The notes under the pieces are model-generated. The model was not told where the DNA came from, made no database searches, and saw nothing but the letters and a program-made list of their open reading frames with translations. Source: Carex sylvatica (taxonomy: Eukaryota; Streptophyta; Magnoliopsida; Poales; Cyperaceae). Taken from it: 64,000 nucleotides of DNA. Of this stretch, positions 12,650 through 25,800 are shown in pieces; position 1 is the first letter of the stretch; the number at the start of each line of letters is the position of its first letter. The position numbers and the translations under genes were made by a program. The stretch covers positions 96,272-160,271 of the forward strand of contig CAXKVR010000117.1 in the NCBI GenBank assembly GCA_964058845.1, written 5' to 3'.

Positions 12650-12924
12650 TTAAGAATAATACAAAGAATTAATTAATTAAATAAAAATAAGTCAACTTGT
12701 TGATTGTGTTGCTGGAGTATAGCATGATACACGCATCTATCATTTTAAATTAATATTTATAATTGATTGTTGAAGCAACCATCCATATACAATTAATAAC
12801 TTTTAAGCTAGTATCCACTAGCTAGGTTTTATATCTCCCATTTTTTTAATGTATAGCATTTTAAAAAAAAACAAATTGAAGTAACAATTTTGTTTAATGA
12901 ACAATAATATGCAGCATTTTCAAG

Positions 12925-13349
12925 TAGGGGTGTTCAAATGGTCGGTTTAATTGTCAATTGTCAGCTGAATAATAATTGAATAAAATAAAATCAAAGTAAA
13001 TATTGATTTATTTAGTTGAATCAAAATAAAAGAAATTAAGTTTCAAAAAGTGACAAATTAATACATATACAAATGAATTTAATAATTATAGAAATATATA
13101 TTATGATATAGGCAGTCGAACCGAATCAAATATAAGAAATCAAAGTAATTTAATAAGTAAATATCAAGTAAATTTTAGTTTATTTAATTAAAAAAATAAG
13201 AGATATTAAACTGAATCAAATATAAAAATTAAAGTAATTCAAAAATGTAACTGAATCGAACAATTTAAACCGAAAAAACCGAACCAATTAATCTAAAATT
13301 TAACGGTTCAGTTTGAAAACTAAACAAACCTGAATCCAATGAACACCCA
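12925..13349. mobile_element. hAT-type MITE relative of the 5.1 kb element
   Basis: It begins TAGGGGTGTTCAAATGG and ends CCAATGAACACCCA, matching the terminal inverted repeats of the element at 5119-5510. The interior is AT-rich with ccgaa/ttcgg words. No intact target duplication was found. A shorter remnant is at about 15412-15561. Confidence 0.7.
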
Positions 13350-15584
13350 GCATCTATGCATGTTATAAGTTTAGAACTTGAGGAAAAGTATATGTACATG
13401 TTCTCAATATTATATTTATATTTTACAAAGGTTGACCAATGACACTTTTGTTAACTATATTGAGCATTTAAGAAGCGAAAAAAAATAAGAATAAAGTTTC
13501 TCTATTGAAACAAATATATGTTAATTAAAAATATATATACTACCATTATTCTAATGATAATTTTATATGATGAGGATAAGAAGACCTCTATTGTATTTTT
13601 ATTTTTAGAACCAAAATAGTTTAAAAGTTAAAGATGAAAATAAAAGTGTTAGATATGATTTATATATATTATTTTTCTCTGTGGACATGTAAAAAATCAT
13701 GATATTTTAATTTTATTTTAGTTTGTACCAAGAGTTTGTAAAAATACACCGATGTGGGTAAATTATGGACGATGATTTTTAACGTATTGATTGATATAAA
13801 CCAAATTTTTTTTTTATGCTTGTAGATAAAATAATATATATCACATCTAATGGTATTATTTTGAAATATAAATTTTAGAAATTTATTATTCAATATTTTT
13901 AAAAATAAAAGTATAATAAAAACACAAAAATAAAAATATGTAAACTGTCCTCATATTTATTTCTTTAACAAACAATAATACTTTAAACTTCCAAGCATGT
14001 TATAAGTTTACAGAATTTATGGAAATTATAATATATGTACCTTATCAATATTTTAAAAAAAATTAGCCAATGGTACTTCTGTTGACCATTAAGCATCCAA
14101 TGGCATGTTATAAGTTTATATAACTTGAGGAAAAGTATTTGTACATGTTCTCAATATTTATTCTTTACAAAAGTTGGCCAATGACACTTCTGTTGACTAT
14201 TAATTAAGTATTTAAATGCCTTCACTTTCACTTTCTATGCCTTCATCAAACCACTATTTTAAAAACTTTAAAAATAAAATGATTAGTTTTGATCTAATTA
14301 TTTTCTTGCACATGTAAAAAATATAACATTTTAATTTTATTTTAATTATTATCAAAAGTTTGTAAAAATACGTACACTGATGTAAATAATTTCTTAACGT
14401 TGATTTTTCTAACTTGCTAATTCACATTAAAATAGAACCAGTAAATTATAATTATATATGTATGTGTAAATAGAGAAAATAACATAGATCACATATAATA
14501 TTTTATTTCGTCATATTAATTTTAGAATTTTTGTTAAAAATAAAGACATGATTGGAGGCACAAAAAATTAAAAGACATTTTAATTACCCTCCTCAATATA
14601 TATTAAAAATAAATTCTTGAACCGGCAAACCCAAGATTTGCATTTCTGAACCAGTAGAAATTATTTTACATTAACCCTATGAAATGATAATTTTATACTT
14701 CATAATGAAATTCTACCATATAAAATAATATTGAGTGATAGGTGCAACACACAATAAGAGGGAAACAAAATATTCTTGAGAAATAACCGGAGCTTGCGAT
14801 TCCAATCTCATCCGTTCGATCACATCTTCTAAGCGCGAATCTGATGTCAAAAAGCTTTTTCATGCATGCATCTCAATCAATATCAATGGATGAAATTAGA
14901 ATCGCAGGTTCATGTTATTCCTCAAGAATAGCAGCAAATTTATTTTCCAATAAAAGAGGCTATATATATTTTTCACAATTTTCAATTTAATTAGTTGTAG
15001 AAACTTAATTAACTGCCCACCTTGCTGGAGAAAATTCATCCACAAAATTGTGTGTTCTCCAAATTCATCCACAAAATAATCATCTGTTGCAGGTCAAGAT
15101 AATTTTATTTGATTCGCAATCAACCAATGACAGAATTTGTAGACTTTTATTTTGAGGAGAGAATTCTGTAAGGATAATACAAATTAAAAATTAAATAAAA
15201 ATAAGTCAACTGGTTGACTGTGTATTAGCTGGAGTATAGCATGATACATGCATGTACCGTTTTAATAAATTTAGAATGGATTGTTGATAGCTTTTAAGGT
15301 AGCATGCATCCACTAGCCAGGTTTTATCTCTCATCTTTTATGTGTACCATTTTAAAAAAATAATAATAATTAAAATGTAACATCAAATTACAAATAGTTT
15401 TATTTATAGTACGTAGTTAATTAAACTTATCAATCGGATTAAATCGAAATAATAAAAAAAAACTGAATTAAATTTTAGTTTATTTGATTGAACCATAATA
15501 GGAGAGATTAAACAGTTCTGAACGTTTGAAAAATAAATAAACTGAATCCAATGAACAGCCAACATCTAGAGTAGGAAAAATGAT

Positions 15585-16010
15585 ACAACGGAGTCGGCTC
15601 TGTTACATAATGGTATGGTTACGGTACGACACACGTGTTAGTTACGTGTCATGATTTGCATGTCCTGTGTCGTGATTACCTTTTGAAAATTGGCATGGCA
15701 TGACATGTTATGCGAAAAATCTAATCACGGCATGGCATGTGATTACATGAGTCATATGTAATTTGAACTGTTATATCTTAATTAAATAGTGAATCTTGAA
15801 TAAACTAATCTAAATTATGATCAAATGATCACGCGAGTTATATTTTATCACATCATTTTAGTTTGATCACGATGTGGCCATTTACATACCATGATCACCC
15901 TTCAATATTTTAGTCACGCACAACACGGTACGTAAAATATTAATTTAATCAATCACAGAACATAAAAAAAGTCACAACTTACTAGTCACAGCACCTCACA
16001 TTTTTTTTCT
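15585..16010. repeat. ACGTG/CATG-rich repeat
   Basis: Dense acgtgt, catggcatg and cacgg words resemble the inside of the 553-bp element at 10.67 kb. A weaker relative is at 61320-61560. Ends are not defined. Confidence 0.45.
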
Positions 16011-18739
16011 ATGGCATGTTATAATTAAGTTTACATAACTTAGAGAAAACGTCTGTACATGTTCTCAATATTATATTTATTGTTTACAAAAGTTGACCAA
16101 TGGCATTTTTTGTTAACTATTAAGCATTTAAGAAGCGAAATAATTAAGAATAAATTAAGTTTCACTATTGAAACAAATACATATTAATTAAAAATAAACT
16201 CTTCAACTGACAAACCCAAGATTAGCGTTGCTGACCAGTAAGAAATATATACTACAATTATTCTAATGATAATTTTATATGAGGAGGGTGAGAACTCAGG
16301 GCGTTCAAATAATTGGGAGCTTATAACAATATATGTATTATAGTATCTGTACTGTATTCGCACTATAAATATTATAATTATTTAAAAGAATTGTAAAAAT
16401 TCAGCACTGAATTTTTTTTCTAAAATATTAATATTTATACAAAGAAGTATTTATGCTTATGAAGTGAACAATTTTTACGTAAATAATTCTCTCCATCTAA
16501 ATCTTCTAAACGTACTCGTACCATAAATACCTATAGGGGACCACTCAAACTATATTGGGAGATCATACACGTTTTTAGATGTGAGTTTTTTTTCTCCGTT
16601 CAATCTCATTTATATTTCTGACGATATGTGAGAAATTTGCGAATCTAAAACTATGAATGTCTTTTATGCAAATTTCAAGCTCATTCTCACCCAAGTATTT
16701 ATATATATACTTGCAAGTATGCTTTTACGTACATATCATACTGGATGATGTCTAAAAGTATTAATATAAAGTACGTCAAGTATTTATGCCTATGCACTAA
16801 AGTATTATACTTATGTGGTCAACTATTTTTGTTAGAGGAAGGTTGACGCGGAAAATATTGGAGAAGGTTATAGGGACCCCACTACTTTATTAGAAGAAGG
16901 TTCACACGGGGACAATTGGGGGACTGAAAAAGAAATGATTATAACAAGTTATGCATCAAAGTAATAATATTTTATTTTTCAAGTGTTACTATCATATTTT
17001 TCAAGTATTTATATCTATGAAGGTTTACGCAGGGACGAGTGCGGGGACTGAAAAAGAGAAGATCATATAATTAGTGGGGATCATATAATTAGTGAGAACC
17101 ATATAATATTTTTAGAATAATAATTAGTGAGGACTATAATACATGATTTTTCTAAATGGACTGCGAGGATTTTGAGAGTACTGGAATGAGAGTGATCAAA
17201 TAATTATTCTAAATAATTAACCCTATTTATAATGATTCTATTGTATCTCTATTTTAATAACTAAAATAATTTAAAACTTAGAACATAAATGAATTAAAAT
17301 AAAACTGTTATATATAGTTTATATCATTGTTTCTATGCACACGTAAAAAATTATGACATTTCGATTTTATTAATTTTAAGAGTTTGTGAAAATACATCAA
17401 TGTGGATAAATTATGGACGTTGATTTTTCAACTTATTGATTTATATAAAATTAAAATCGGAAACTGATTATTTTTTAAGTGCATGTAGATAAAATAATAT
17501 AGATCACATCTAACGATTTTATTAACATATAAATTTCAGAATTCTTATTATTAAAAAAATAAAAAAATAGAGACTATTGAAACACAAAAATTAAAGGCAT
17601 TTTAACTCATTTTTTTTTATTTAATAAATAATAATATTTAACAGTTCCAAGCATGTTATAAGGTTACACAACTTAAGAAATTAAAATATATGCACCTCTT
17701 CTTAATATTTATGTGCATAATTTTGATGTGGAAAATATATGCGCACTTCAAGAGCTTGCAACAATATATTATTAATGTGGATATTTTTTGCACATTGTTT
17801 TTTCTAACTTATTGATTCACACTAAAATAAAATCGAAAAGTAATAATTTTGTATGCGTAAATAGAGAAAATAACATAGATCAATATAAAAATTTATTTTG
17901 TCATATCATTTTACAATTTTTGCTATTAAAGAAACAAATAATAGAGACATGATAGTGACACAAAAAATAAAGGTATTTGAATCATGCTCAATATATATTA
18001 AAAATAATTTTCTTGAACTGACAAACCCAAAATTAGCGTTGCAAAATACTACCATTAATATTCTAATGATAAGTTTATATTTCATAATGCAATTCTACAA
18101 TTTAAAATAACATTGAATGTTAGGTGCAACACAATAAGAGAGGGCTATATTTTTCACAATTTTTAATTTAGATGTAGAAACTTAACTGCCCACCATGCTG
18201 GAGAAAATTCATGCACAAAGTTGTATTCTCCAAATTGAAATTGATGTTGAAATGTGTGTGCAAAATAATCATCTGGTGTAGGTCAAGAGAATTTTCTTTG
18301 ATTTGCAATCAACCAATGACAGACTTTGTAGATTTTTATTTTAGGAAATTTCATGTATACTCTTCAAATTTTAGAAATTATGTATTTTTTCTTGTAAAAC
18401 TCATAAATTTATCTAATTTACACTCTCAAAAAGGATTATCTAATTTATTGTCTTTCCTAATAAAACTCACTTATAATTTATAATTTTTTATTTTCCCTTT
18501 ATTGAAAAATATGTAGAATGTGTAACAAAAAATATTCAGTCTTCTAATTTGTGGTTTCTGAGGTCAAATTGTTCATTTTCTTACTTATATATGCATATAA
18601 AAATTAACGTGTGTCTAAATATTACTATGTATGTGTCAAGCAGATAAATAAATCATTTATCCTCACAAGTCGGAAATTAAAAGATTGAACATTTTTCTTA
18701 CACAGGCTATTGGGATAAATTCGCAATTATTTAAAATTT

Positions 18740-19143
18740 GAGGAGGGTTCAAATGCACCATCATTTTGGTGCTCCAATATGCTTCACATAAATTACATCA
18801 TTTATCTCTATTTTTAAAGTCCGAACAGTCGATCCGAACCGCTCAACATAATTTTTATAACAAAATATGCTTGGAGACTAAATTTTATATTTTTTAGATT
18901 TTTTTTACTATTTTTTAAGATAGATACAAAATCACCTTTTTAAGTAGATTCTGGACCATCCGATAAAGTCATATTGTACCTATCTAAAAAAATTCTAAAA
19001 AATATAAAATTTGATCTCCAAGAATATTTTATTATGAATATCATGTTGAGTGGTTCGGATCGACTGTTCGGACTTTGAAAATGAAGATAAAAGACGTGGT
19101 GCATATTGGAGCACCAAAATGATGGTGCATTTGAACCCTCCTC
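18740..19143. mobile_element. Mutator-type MITE (family A) with 9-bp target duplication
   Basis: A 404-bp near-perfect hairpin runs from GAGGAGGGTTCAAATGC to GCATTTGAACCCTCCTC. TTAAAATTT flanks it on both sides (18731-18739 and 19144-19152), the 9-bp duplication typical of Mutator-like elements. Inner arms contain the family A words gatccgaaccg and aaaatataaaattt. Confidence 0.93.
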
Positions 19144-19874
19144 TTAAAATTTAGAAGGTTCGATATAATATATAAATTTTTGAAGGGGTAATACGTAATT
19201 TTAAAAGTTTCAAGGGGTATACATAAAATTCTCCTTTTTATTTTTATGGGAATTGGTTTATGTTCTTTCTAACTACATCAAATTTCATCATCAAAGTTTA
19301 GAAATTTAAGGCAAAGGAAAGGACATGATCCCTTGCACGTACGTCAAAAATTTAAGTCAATGTGGAAACAAAATTAATGGCCGGCCTTAAATTTTATGAG
19401 TAAGCTTTACATTGAATTTTGAATTTTCTCTCTAGAGCCAGTGGTGGAGCAGAGTCCAAGATAAGTGGTGTCAAGTGTATATCTAATTAGAGATACCAAC
19501 GTTTACTTAAAAATAAACAAATAAAAATTGAATTCCACAATTTATTAAATAAGTCATTTTCATTTCCATTCGTCACTAAATCGTCACTATTTGTTTTAGT
19601 AGAGTTTAGATTCCTCTCAAGTAACTCAAATTCTGACTTTAGATCTAATTAGAATTTGTATGAATATTAAAAGAATTTTGTGAATTTATAACTTGAGCTG
19701 AATTGATCTGAATTTGAACTCAAAATTTTCAGTTACTTCCTAGAGGATCCGAACTCTGGAGCATGACATTTAGTGATTTTCATCTATTAAATATAGATTT
19801 TTATGTATTTTTGGTTAAAAAAAAATATGGTTATATTTCTTAGTTTTTTTTAGAAAAAAAATTATAAAAATATG

Positions 19875-20258
19875 AATCCAGCCACTATGATATCAGTGAT
19901 ATTTCAACTTAAATACTTTGAACTTCAAAATTTATCAGATAAGTTTTAAACGATGAATGCAAACTATTCAAACCAATCTACTTCATAAGTAGAGTGTATG
20001 TATGTAAGATTTACAATTTCTCTAATTTCTTTAGTTTAAAATCAAGCGGTCAACTATGAGAGTTTTTAAGTTAGTTTTAATACATTTATTTTACATCATG
20101 TTTTGATTTGATACTAAAATAATTCAAAAAATTATAAATTGTGTATGTAAATGCATCACTCCTAAACTAGATTGGCTTGAATAGTTTGAATTTATCGTTT
20201 AAACCCTATCCGATAAGTTTTGGAGTTAATAGTAAATACCCGATGCCACGGTAACCGG
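19875..20258. mobile_element. MITE (family B) upstream of the sugar carrier
   Basis: An imperfect palindrome opening near actatgatatcagtgat and closing near acccgatgccacggt, with inner arms related to the 2.1 and 43.3 kb elements (aatctacttcataagtag; gcatcactcctaaac). Boundaries are approximate. Confidence 0.65.
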
Positions 20259-20860
20259 ATTCTAGCAATATACTTAAAATATAAAAAATATAAAAAAAAT
20301 GCTTAAGTCTAAATATTTTTCCCAAAATATGCTTCTATTTCTATAATTTTCTCTAAAACTATAAATATATACTTAATATTCAAAATAATTACAAAATTGT
20401 ATCTCAACCAAAATTTTTGTTCCATATATCCTACTAAATTTTTGACTCCGTACCCTAAAAACACCAAGACTTCTATTTATAATACCAAAATATTCGTTTT
20501 GAATTACTAAAATTGATTCTCCAATGACAAAATGTTTTTATTATAATAAAACAAAACAAAAGCAAACAACATCTTGGTAGATATATATACATATCATCCC
20601 ATAAAAGATGAAACAAACATGACTATATGAAACTACATACATGACATCTTACTATATTCCAAAACTCTCCTCTCCATTTAAACCTAACTGGAGAGGAAGA
20701 AAGAAACCTACTTGAACAAAATCCAGAGATGAGCTTTCTCTGTCAAAAGTCTTTTGTTTGGGTTTATACAGAACTTGTAAGATAGAGAGAGTAAGAGAAA
20801 AATTGGCCAAATGAAGTCAACTAGAAAATTTTTAATTCCAACTTGTTAGGTGTCTGAGTG

Positions 20861-20868
20861 TATATATA
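20861..20868 (+). promoter_or_regulatory. Probable TATA box of the STP7-like gene
   Basis: TATATATA lies 117 bp upstream of the ATG, followed by a GA-rich leader (gagagagaaagagagagaga before the start codon), a usual plant arrangement. Confidence 0.6.
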
Positions 20869-20984
20869 TTTATTCCTATGAAAAAAAGGGGGAGAGAAGA
20901 AGAAACTAAACAAGTGAGGTTACAGGAAAGAAGAGACTAATTGTTTCTCTCATCAAATTTGAAGAGAGAGAAAGAGAGAGAGAC

Positions 20985-23900
20985 ATGGCAGGAGGAGGAG
21001 CTCAACCCTTAGGAGTAAAAAAAGAGAGAGCGGCACAATATAAAGGCCGCGTAACGCCATATGTGGTATACGCATGCCTCGTCGCGGCCGTCGGAGGTTC
21101 TATCTTCGGTTATGATATCGGAATTTCTGGTAAGTGTTTCAATTTTGCACAAATCCTTTGCCTAGTACTTGAAAAATAGAAATAATTAGAACTTAATTGT
21201 ATGATAATTGGAATTAAAAGTATGGGTTAGTGAAAAAGTAGTTGTTCTGAACTGCTGTGTTAGCCGGAATTAGTCCGCTATTCTGCTATTCCATTGAAAT
21301 GTTGATTTAACAATTGTTTCAAATTTGAGTTAGCTCGTTATTCTTGCCAATTGGAAACATGAAAGAAAGAATAATTTGTATAATAATTGGAAACATGAAA
21401 GATTTTCATTTTGGGTACTGGTATATTCCTATAATTTTGTTCATACATTAATTTCAAATTAGTTGTCTGGTACAAGGTGGTTAATTAAATATTTTAATAT
21501 GTTATCTTACATTAAGAGAATGTTTGAAAAAGATGCTACAGTTTAAGTACAAGGTAGCAGATATCTTCATAATGGCTGTCCCTTTTTGCTTTTTTCTTTT
21601 GAATTTCTCTCCATTTTCTTTCCTTTTTTGTCTCTCTTTTTCTTTAGTGAGGTTTGGTGCTGATATTTTTGACTGGTTTATGAAAGAAAAATCTTTGTTA
21701 TCATTAGACTTACATCATTAAATTAAAGTTTGTTAGCATTTGGTATGAATTTTAATGTGTGAAATGATCTGACATTTACAGGGGTGGAATTAGAAAGTTG
21801 TGATAATGAAGTGTAATTTTATTTTATAAGAAGGTTGCAAGGCATATTAATACATATAAAATTTAATAGACACAATTACAATTTTTGAATATATAAGAAG
21901 ACTGAAAGGTATATTAATACATATAAAATATAAAATTTAATAGACACAGTTACAATTTTTGAATTTATAGGAAGTTTAACACCCATTTTACAAACTTTAA
22001 AATTATGTGTTCAAGTATAAATCTGCATTTTTCAAATAAAATCACAGCATTTTTTTTTGTTTATTATTTGTAAACTCTGTGTAATTTTTATATTAAATAC
22101 AAAGTATACGTAAATTAGTGCATCATTGCATTAAATAAAGTGGGTGCTGGAGAACCCAAAATAAAGAAAATGCAAATATAAAATTTTAGAAGTTCTAATT
22201 CGCTTATTGAACAATTATAATATTAAATTAGGCGCTGGTGACATGTGCCCCACTTGGTGCATCAATTAATGAGTTGCATCTATTTGCGGTTGCTTTTAGT
22301 TCAAATCTTTTTCTCTTGAGAAAGATTCATTGGGCTACGTAGGATGACATATTTAATTATTATATTTTTAGCATGGATAACGTAAATATGATAATTTACA
22401 TTATATTTAATTATCATATTTAAAAGAAAGATTCTGACATATTTTGAAATATAGATAGTTTTTACATTAAAATTTCTTGTAATTCAAGTATTATTTATTG
22501 ATACATAAATAATTGTTAGTGTTAAACTGTTCATATTTAGTGTCATTTGATTTACAGTTTAATGTATATTAAATCTTATCATATTGTTATATATATATAT
22601 AATATATTAATAACATTAACCATATATAATGTCAAATTTAAATTTAAGCTTTATTTTTTAAAATTCTCAAGATTTTCAGAATAAAAAAAAATTGTCATTG
22701 AGTCACCTCCTCATCATCATCGTAATAATAATTATAATTTATAATAAGAGAAATTTGCCATTTGTTTATTTTTTTTTCTAAAGATTCATACTCATCTAAT
22801 AATTTTTTACTTGTGCGGCAATATCAATTGTTTTTCTAATTCACTGAAACTGGAAAAAAAATTAATAAATTTTACATGATTAAGTGCCCATATAATTAAG
22901 TAAAATTTCACTATAACAATTCCTGAAACTTGAGAATAATTAATTAATTTTACCCATATAAATAAATAAAATTTCTCTTTAATTTTCAGGTGGTGTGACA
23001 TCAATGGATCCATTTCTTAAGAAATTCTTTCCAGTAGTTTACCACCAAAAGAACTCAGGTTCTCAAAATAACTACTGTAAGTATGACAACCAGGGTTTAG
23101 CAGCATTTACATCTTCTCTATATCTCGCCGGTCTCGTAGCTTCTCTCGCCGCCTCCCCCGTCACGAGAAACTACGGTCGGAAGGTCAGCATTGTGTGTGG
23201 CGGTATTAGTTTCTTCATTGGTGCCACTCTCAATGCTGCAGCGGTTAATCTCGCCATGCTTATCTTAGGTAGGATCTTGCTCGGTGTCGGAATCGGATTC
23301 GGTAATCAGGTAATTTCAAACATTTTTTAATTTTTGAGCCAGTGATTAAAGACAATATTCTCTATGTGAAAGACTATCTGTTTTGAAATCCAAATTTGAG
23401 TTCTTTATGGATATTGTATTATTCAGGCAGTACCGTTGTACTTGTCCGAGATGGCACCGGCGCACTTGAGAGGCGCATTAAACATGATGTTTCAATTAGC
23501 CACAACATCCGGCATTCTCACGGCCAACTTGATTAATTCTGGGACCCAACATCTGCACTCATGGGGGTGGCGCCTGTCGCTCGGTCTCGCTGCAGCACCA
23601 GCCTTGTTAATGACAATTGGTGGGTCCCTCCTACCAGAGACTCCTAACAGTTTGATCGAGCAAGGGAAAGTCGACGAAGGTAGGAGAGTTTTAGAGAAGA
23701 TTAGAGGTACCAAAGAAGTAGATGCCGAATTTCAAGATATGGTCGAGGCAAGTGAGCTATCGAACTCGATCGAGCACCCTTTCAGGCAAGAACCTATATT
23801 AATATCTAATTTAATGTCAATTATAAATCTCTGTACCTGTTTTTTCTTTTTCTAATATTGAATGAATCAACCATATCAGAAACATACTAGAGAGGAGGAA

Positions 23901-25078
23901 CTGGCCTCAACTGGCAATGGCGATATTCATGCCAGCATTTCAAATTTTAGGTGGCATCAACTCCATTCTGTTCTATGCTCCTGTTTTGTTCCAGAGCATG
24001 GGTTTCGGAAGCAATGCATCGCTTCTGTCATCCGTTCTGACGGGTGGCGTGCTTTGCGGTTCAACTGTGATCTCCATAGTTTTGGTTGATAAGGTGGGAA
24101 GGAGGAAGCTGCTCATCAGTGGAGGAATACAAATGATTATTTGCCAGGTGCATATATATACACACACACACACTCTAGTTTTCTTTCCTGTCAAAAAATA
24201 AATGACAAAAATAATAGGAGTGAGGTGATGGTACTATGCATAGCATGGATTAGTCCGTACTATGGATAAATAGAGTTGATGATCTGAACCGTTCAACTTG
24301 ATCTCCTTATGAAAATGTAAACTAAATTTTAGAATCTTTTTACTATTTTGTTAGATAGGTAGAAAATCAGTAATTTCAAATGATCTAGAATTATTAGATC
24401 AGGGGATTTTCTACCTATCTAAAAAAATAGTAAACAAATTCTAAAAATTGTAAAATTTGATTTACAAATACATTTTCATAAGGCGATCATGTTGAACTGT
24501 TCATATCAACTATTTGAATTGTAAAAATGAAAATATTAATCCATAATACGTATATTGATGCGTACCATAGCTTCTCTAAAAATAATAGAATTCAACTAAC
24601 TAGTATAAAAAATTTGTAGACAATTGTAGCCATCATACTCGGAGTAAAATTCGGTGATGACAAAGAACTAACCAGAGCATTCTCCGTTGCGGTGGTGCTC
24701 GTCATATGCCTCTTTGTGCTTGCTTTCGGTTGGTCATGGGGCCCGCTCGGGTGGACCGTTCCTAGTGAGATTTTCGCCTTAGAGACCCGCTCAGCGGGCC
24801 AGAGCATAACAGTTGCGGTCAACCTTTTGTTCACCTTCGCCATTGCTCAGTCGTTCCTCGCCCTCCTCTGTGCCTTCAAGTTCGGCATATTTTTGTTTTT
24901 CGCTGGGTGGATAGTAGTCATGACTATATTTGTGTACTTCTTTGTACCTGAGACGAAGGGGGTACCGATAGAAGAGATGACTCTTCTTTGGAGGAAGCAT
25001 TGGTTGTGGAAACGGTTTGTGCCCAGAGTTTCAATCGAGGCGGAGGAAGATGGAGAATTTACTAAAAATGACAAATGA
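20985..25078 (+). CDS. STP7: STP7-like monosaccharide/H+ symporter, complete, 5 exons
   Basis: Exons 20985-21129, 22990-23309, 23427-23785, 23880-24147, 24620-25078 give 516 aa; phases agree throughout. It is a major facilitator sugar porter of the plasma membrane with 12 expected membrane segments. Motifs: [18 protein letters not shown] (about 38-55), [20 protein letters not shown] (about 76-95), LPETPNSL, and [12 protein letters not shown] near the end. Cys78 and Cys448 match the lid disulfide pair known from the STP10 structure. End-to-end resemblance is closest to Arabidopsis STP7, reported to carry pentoses such as L-arabinose and D-xylose; substrate here is inferred. Intron 3 uses a GC donor. 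Intron 1 is 1860 bp. The start follows a TATA box and GA-rich leader. Confidence 0.95.
23786..23879 (+). other. GC-AG intron (STP7-like intron 3)
   Basis: The exon ends CCTTTCAG and the intron begins GCAAGA; the acceptor is CATATCAG followed by AAACATACT. Only this junction restores HPF-R-NIL, the conserved STP sequence. No GT nearby keeps the frame. AG|GCAAG fits the minor GC donor consensus. Confidence 0.9.
24217..24577. mobile_element. Family A MITE in intron 4 of the STP7-like gene
   Basis: A 361-bp imperfect hairpin contains ttagataggtagaaaatc and its reverse complement. AAAAATAATA, 10 bp, flanks it at 24207-24216 and 24578-24587. Homologous to elements at 18.7, 44.1, 44.5 and 46.1 kb. 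The duplication length supports a Mutator-type mobiliser. Confidence 0.9.
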
Positions 25079-25800
25079 TAGAAATAAATTGACTTGCAAA
25101 GATGATATATGTTTATATACCAGTGCTTGATTTTATTTTATTTTTCCTTTCCATTTTTATTTTAAATAGGAAGCAAAACTTTCTGTAATGTTGTGTTTAG
25201 GGTTTCTTGATCTTTTTTTTTTTTTTTTTTTTCCTTTTTTAATTTGCGTTCCAGTTCAGCTAGCATGGTGGACAAAATTTTTAACTTCTCGGAAAATTAA
25301 TGGACCAATAATTATAAATTATTCTTCAAATAAATCATTTAATTACAACTATTTGCACTCATCATTTTGCCAGTATATTAATGCTCTCCTTATTTTATAT
25401 GTATGTATTTGGCCAGTTAAAATTAATTAAATACCCAGAACAATTGAACAAATTATCCTCAAATTTCATCTAATTTTTTTTGTTCTGATACAGTCCAGTA
25501 AATGTTAAAAGGGCCTATCTTTTTAATACAGAACTAAAAGACACATTCATTCAAAATAAGGGGTATAACTGTCAATTCAATTTAAAATAACTAAAATAAT
25601 AGAAGAAATAATGTTAAGTTTTTATGGGGTTATTGAATATTATGGTGTTTTGATGGATAAACTAACTATTTTAGAATTTTGTATAAAAAATCACAAACAA
25701 TTGTCTTTTTATTCCTAAGCACACTAAAAATTCTCCAAAATGTTTACAAGTAGGAAGTTGTATATTTTTTTTTTTCTAAATCTTATTCCCTTGATGAGTT
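25079..25800. other. 3' flank of the STP7-like gene
   Basis: AT-rich with a T-run of about 19 near 25214. Probably holds the 3' UTR; no other gene seen. Confidence 0.5.

Larger units (their letters stand above)
10300..18400. repeat. Array of diverged duplicated blocks
   Basis: Two sets of segments recur in the same orientation. Set 1 (gagggatgctatgcatacact, gtcaactcgttga, gtatagcatga, agtatccactag) appears at 10.37-11.35, 11.80-12.87 and 15.16-15.36 kb. Set 2 (gcatgttataagttta, gttgaccaatg, ctaatgataattttat, gataaaataatatagatcac) appears at 13.36-13.89, 13.99-14.55, 16.01-16.28 plus 17.22-17.56, and 17.65-18.11 kb. A third shared segment (ttaactgcccaccatgctgg) links 14.74-15.13 with 18.12-18.35. 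No coding capacity was recognised. The blocks look like an old local duplication cluster of a non-coding element. Confidence 0.7.
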
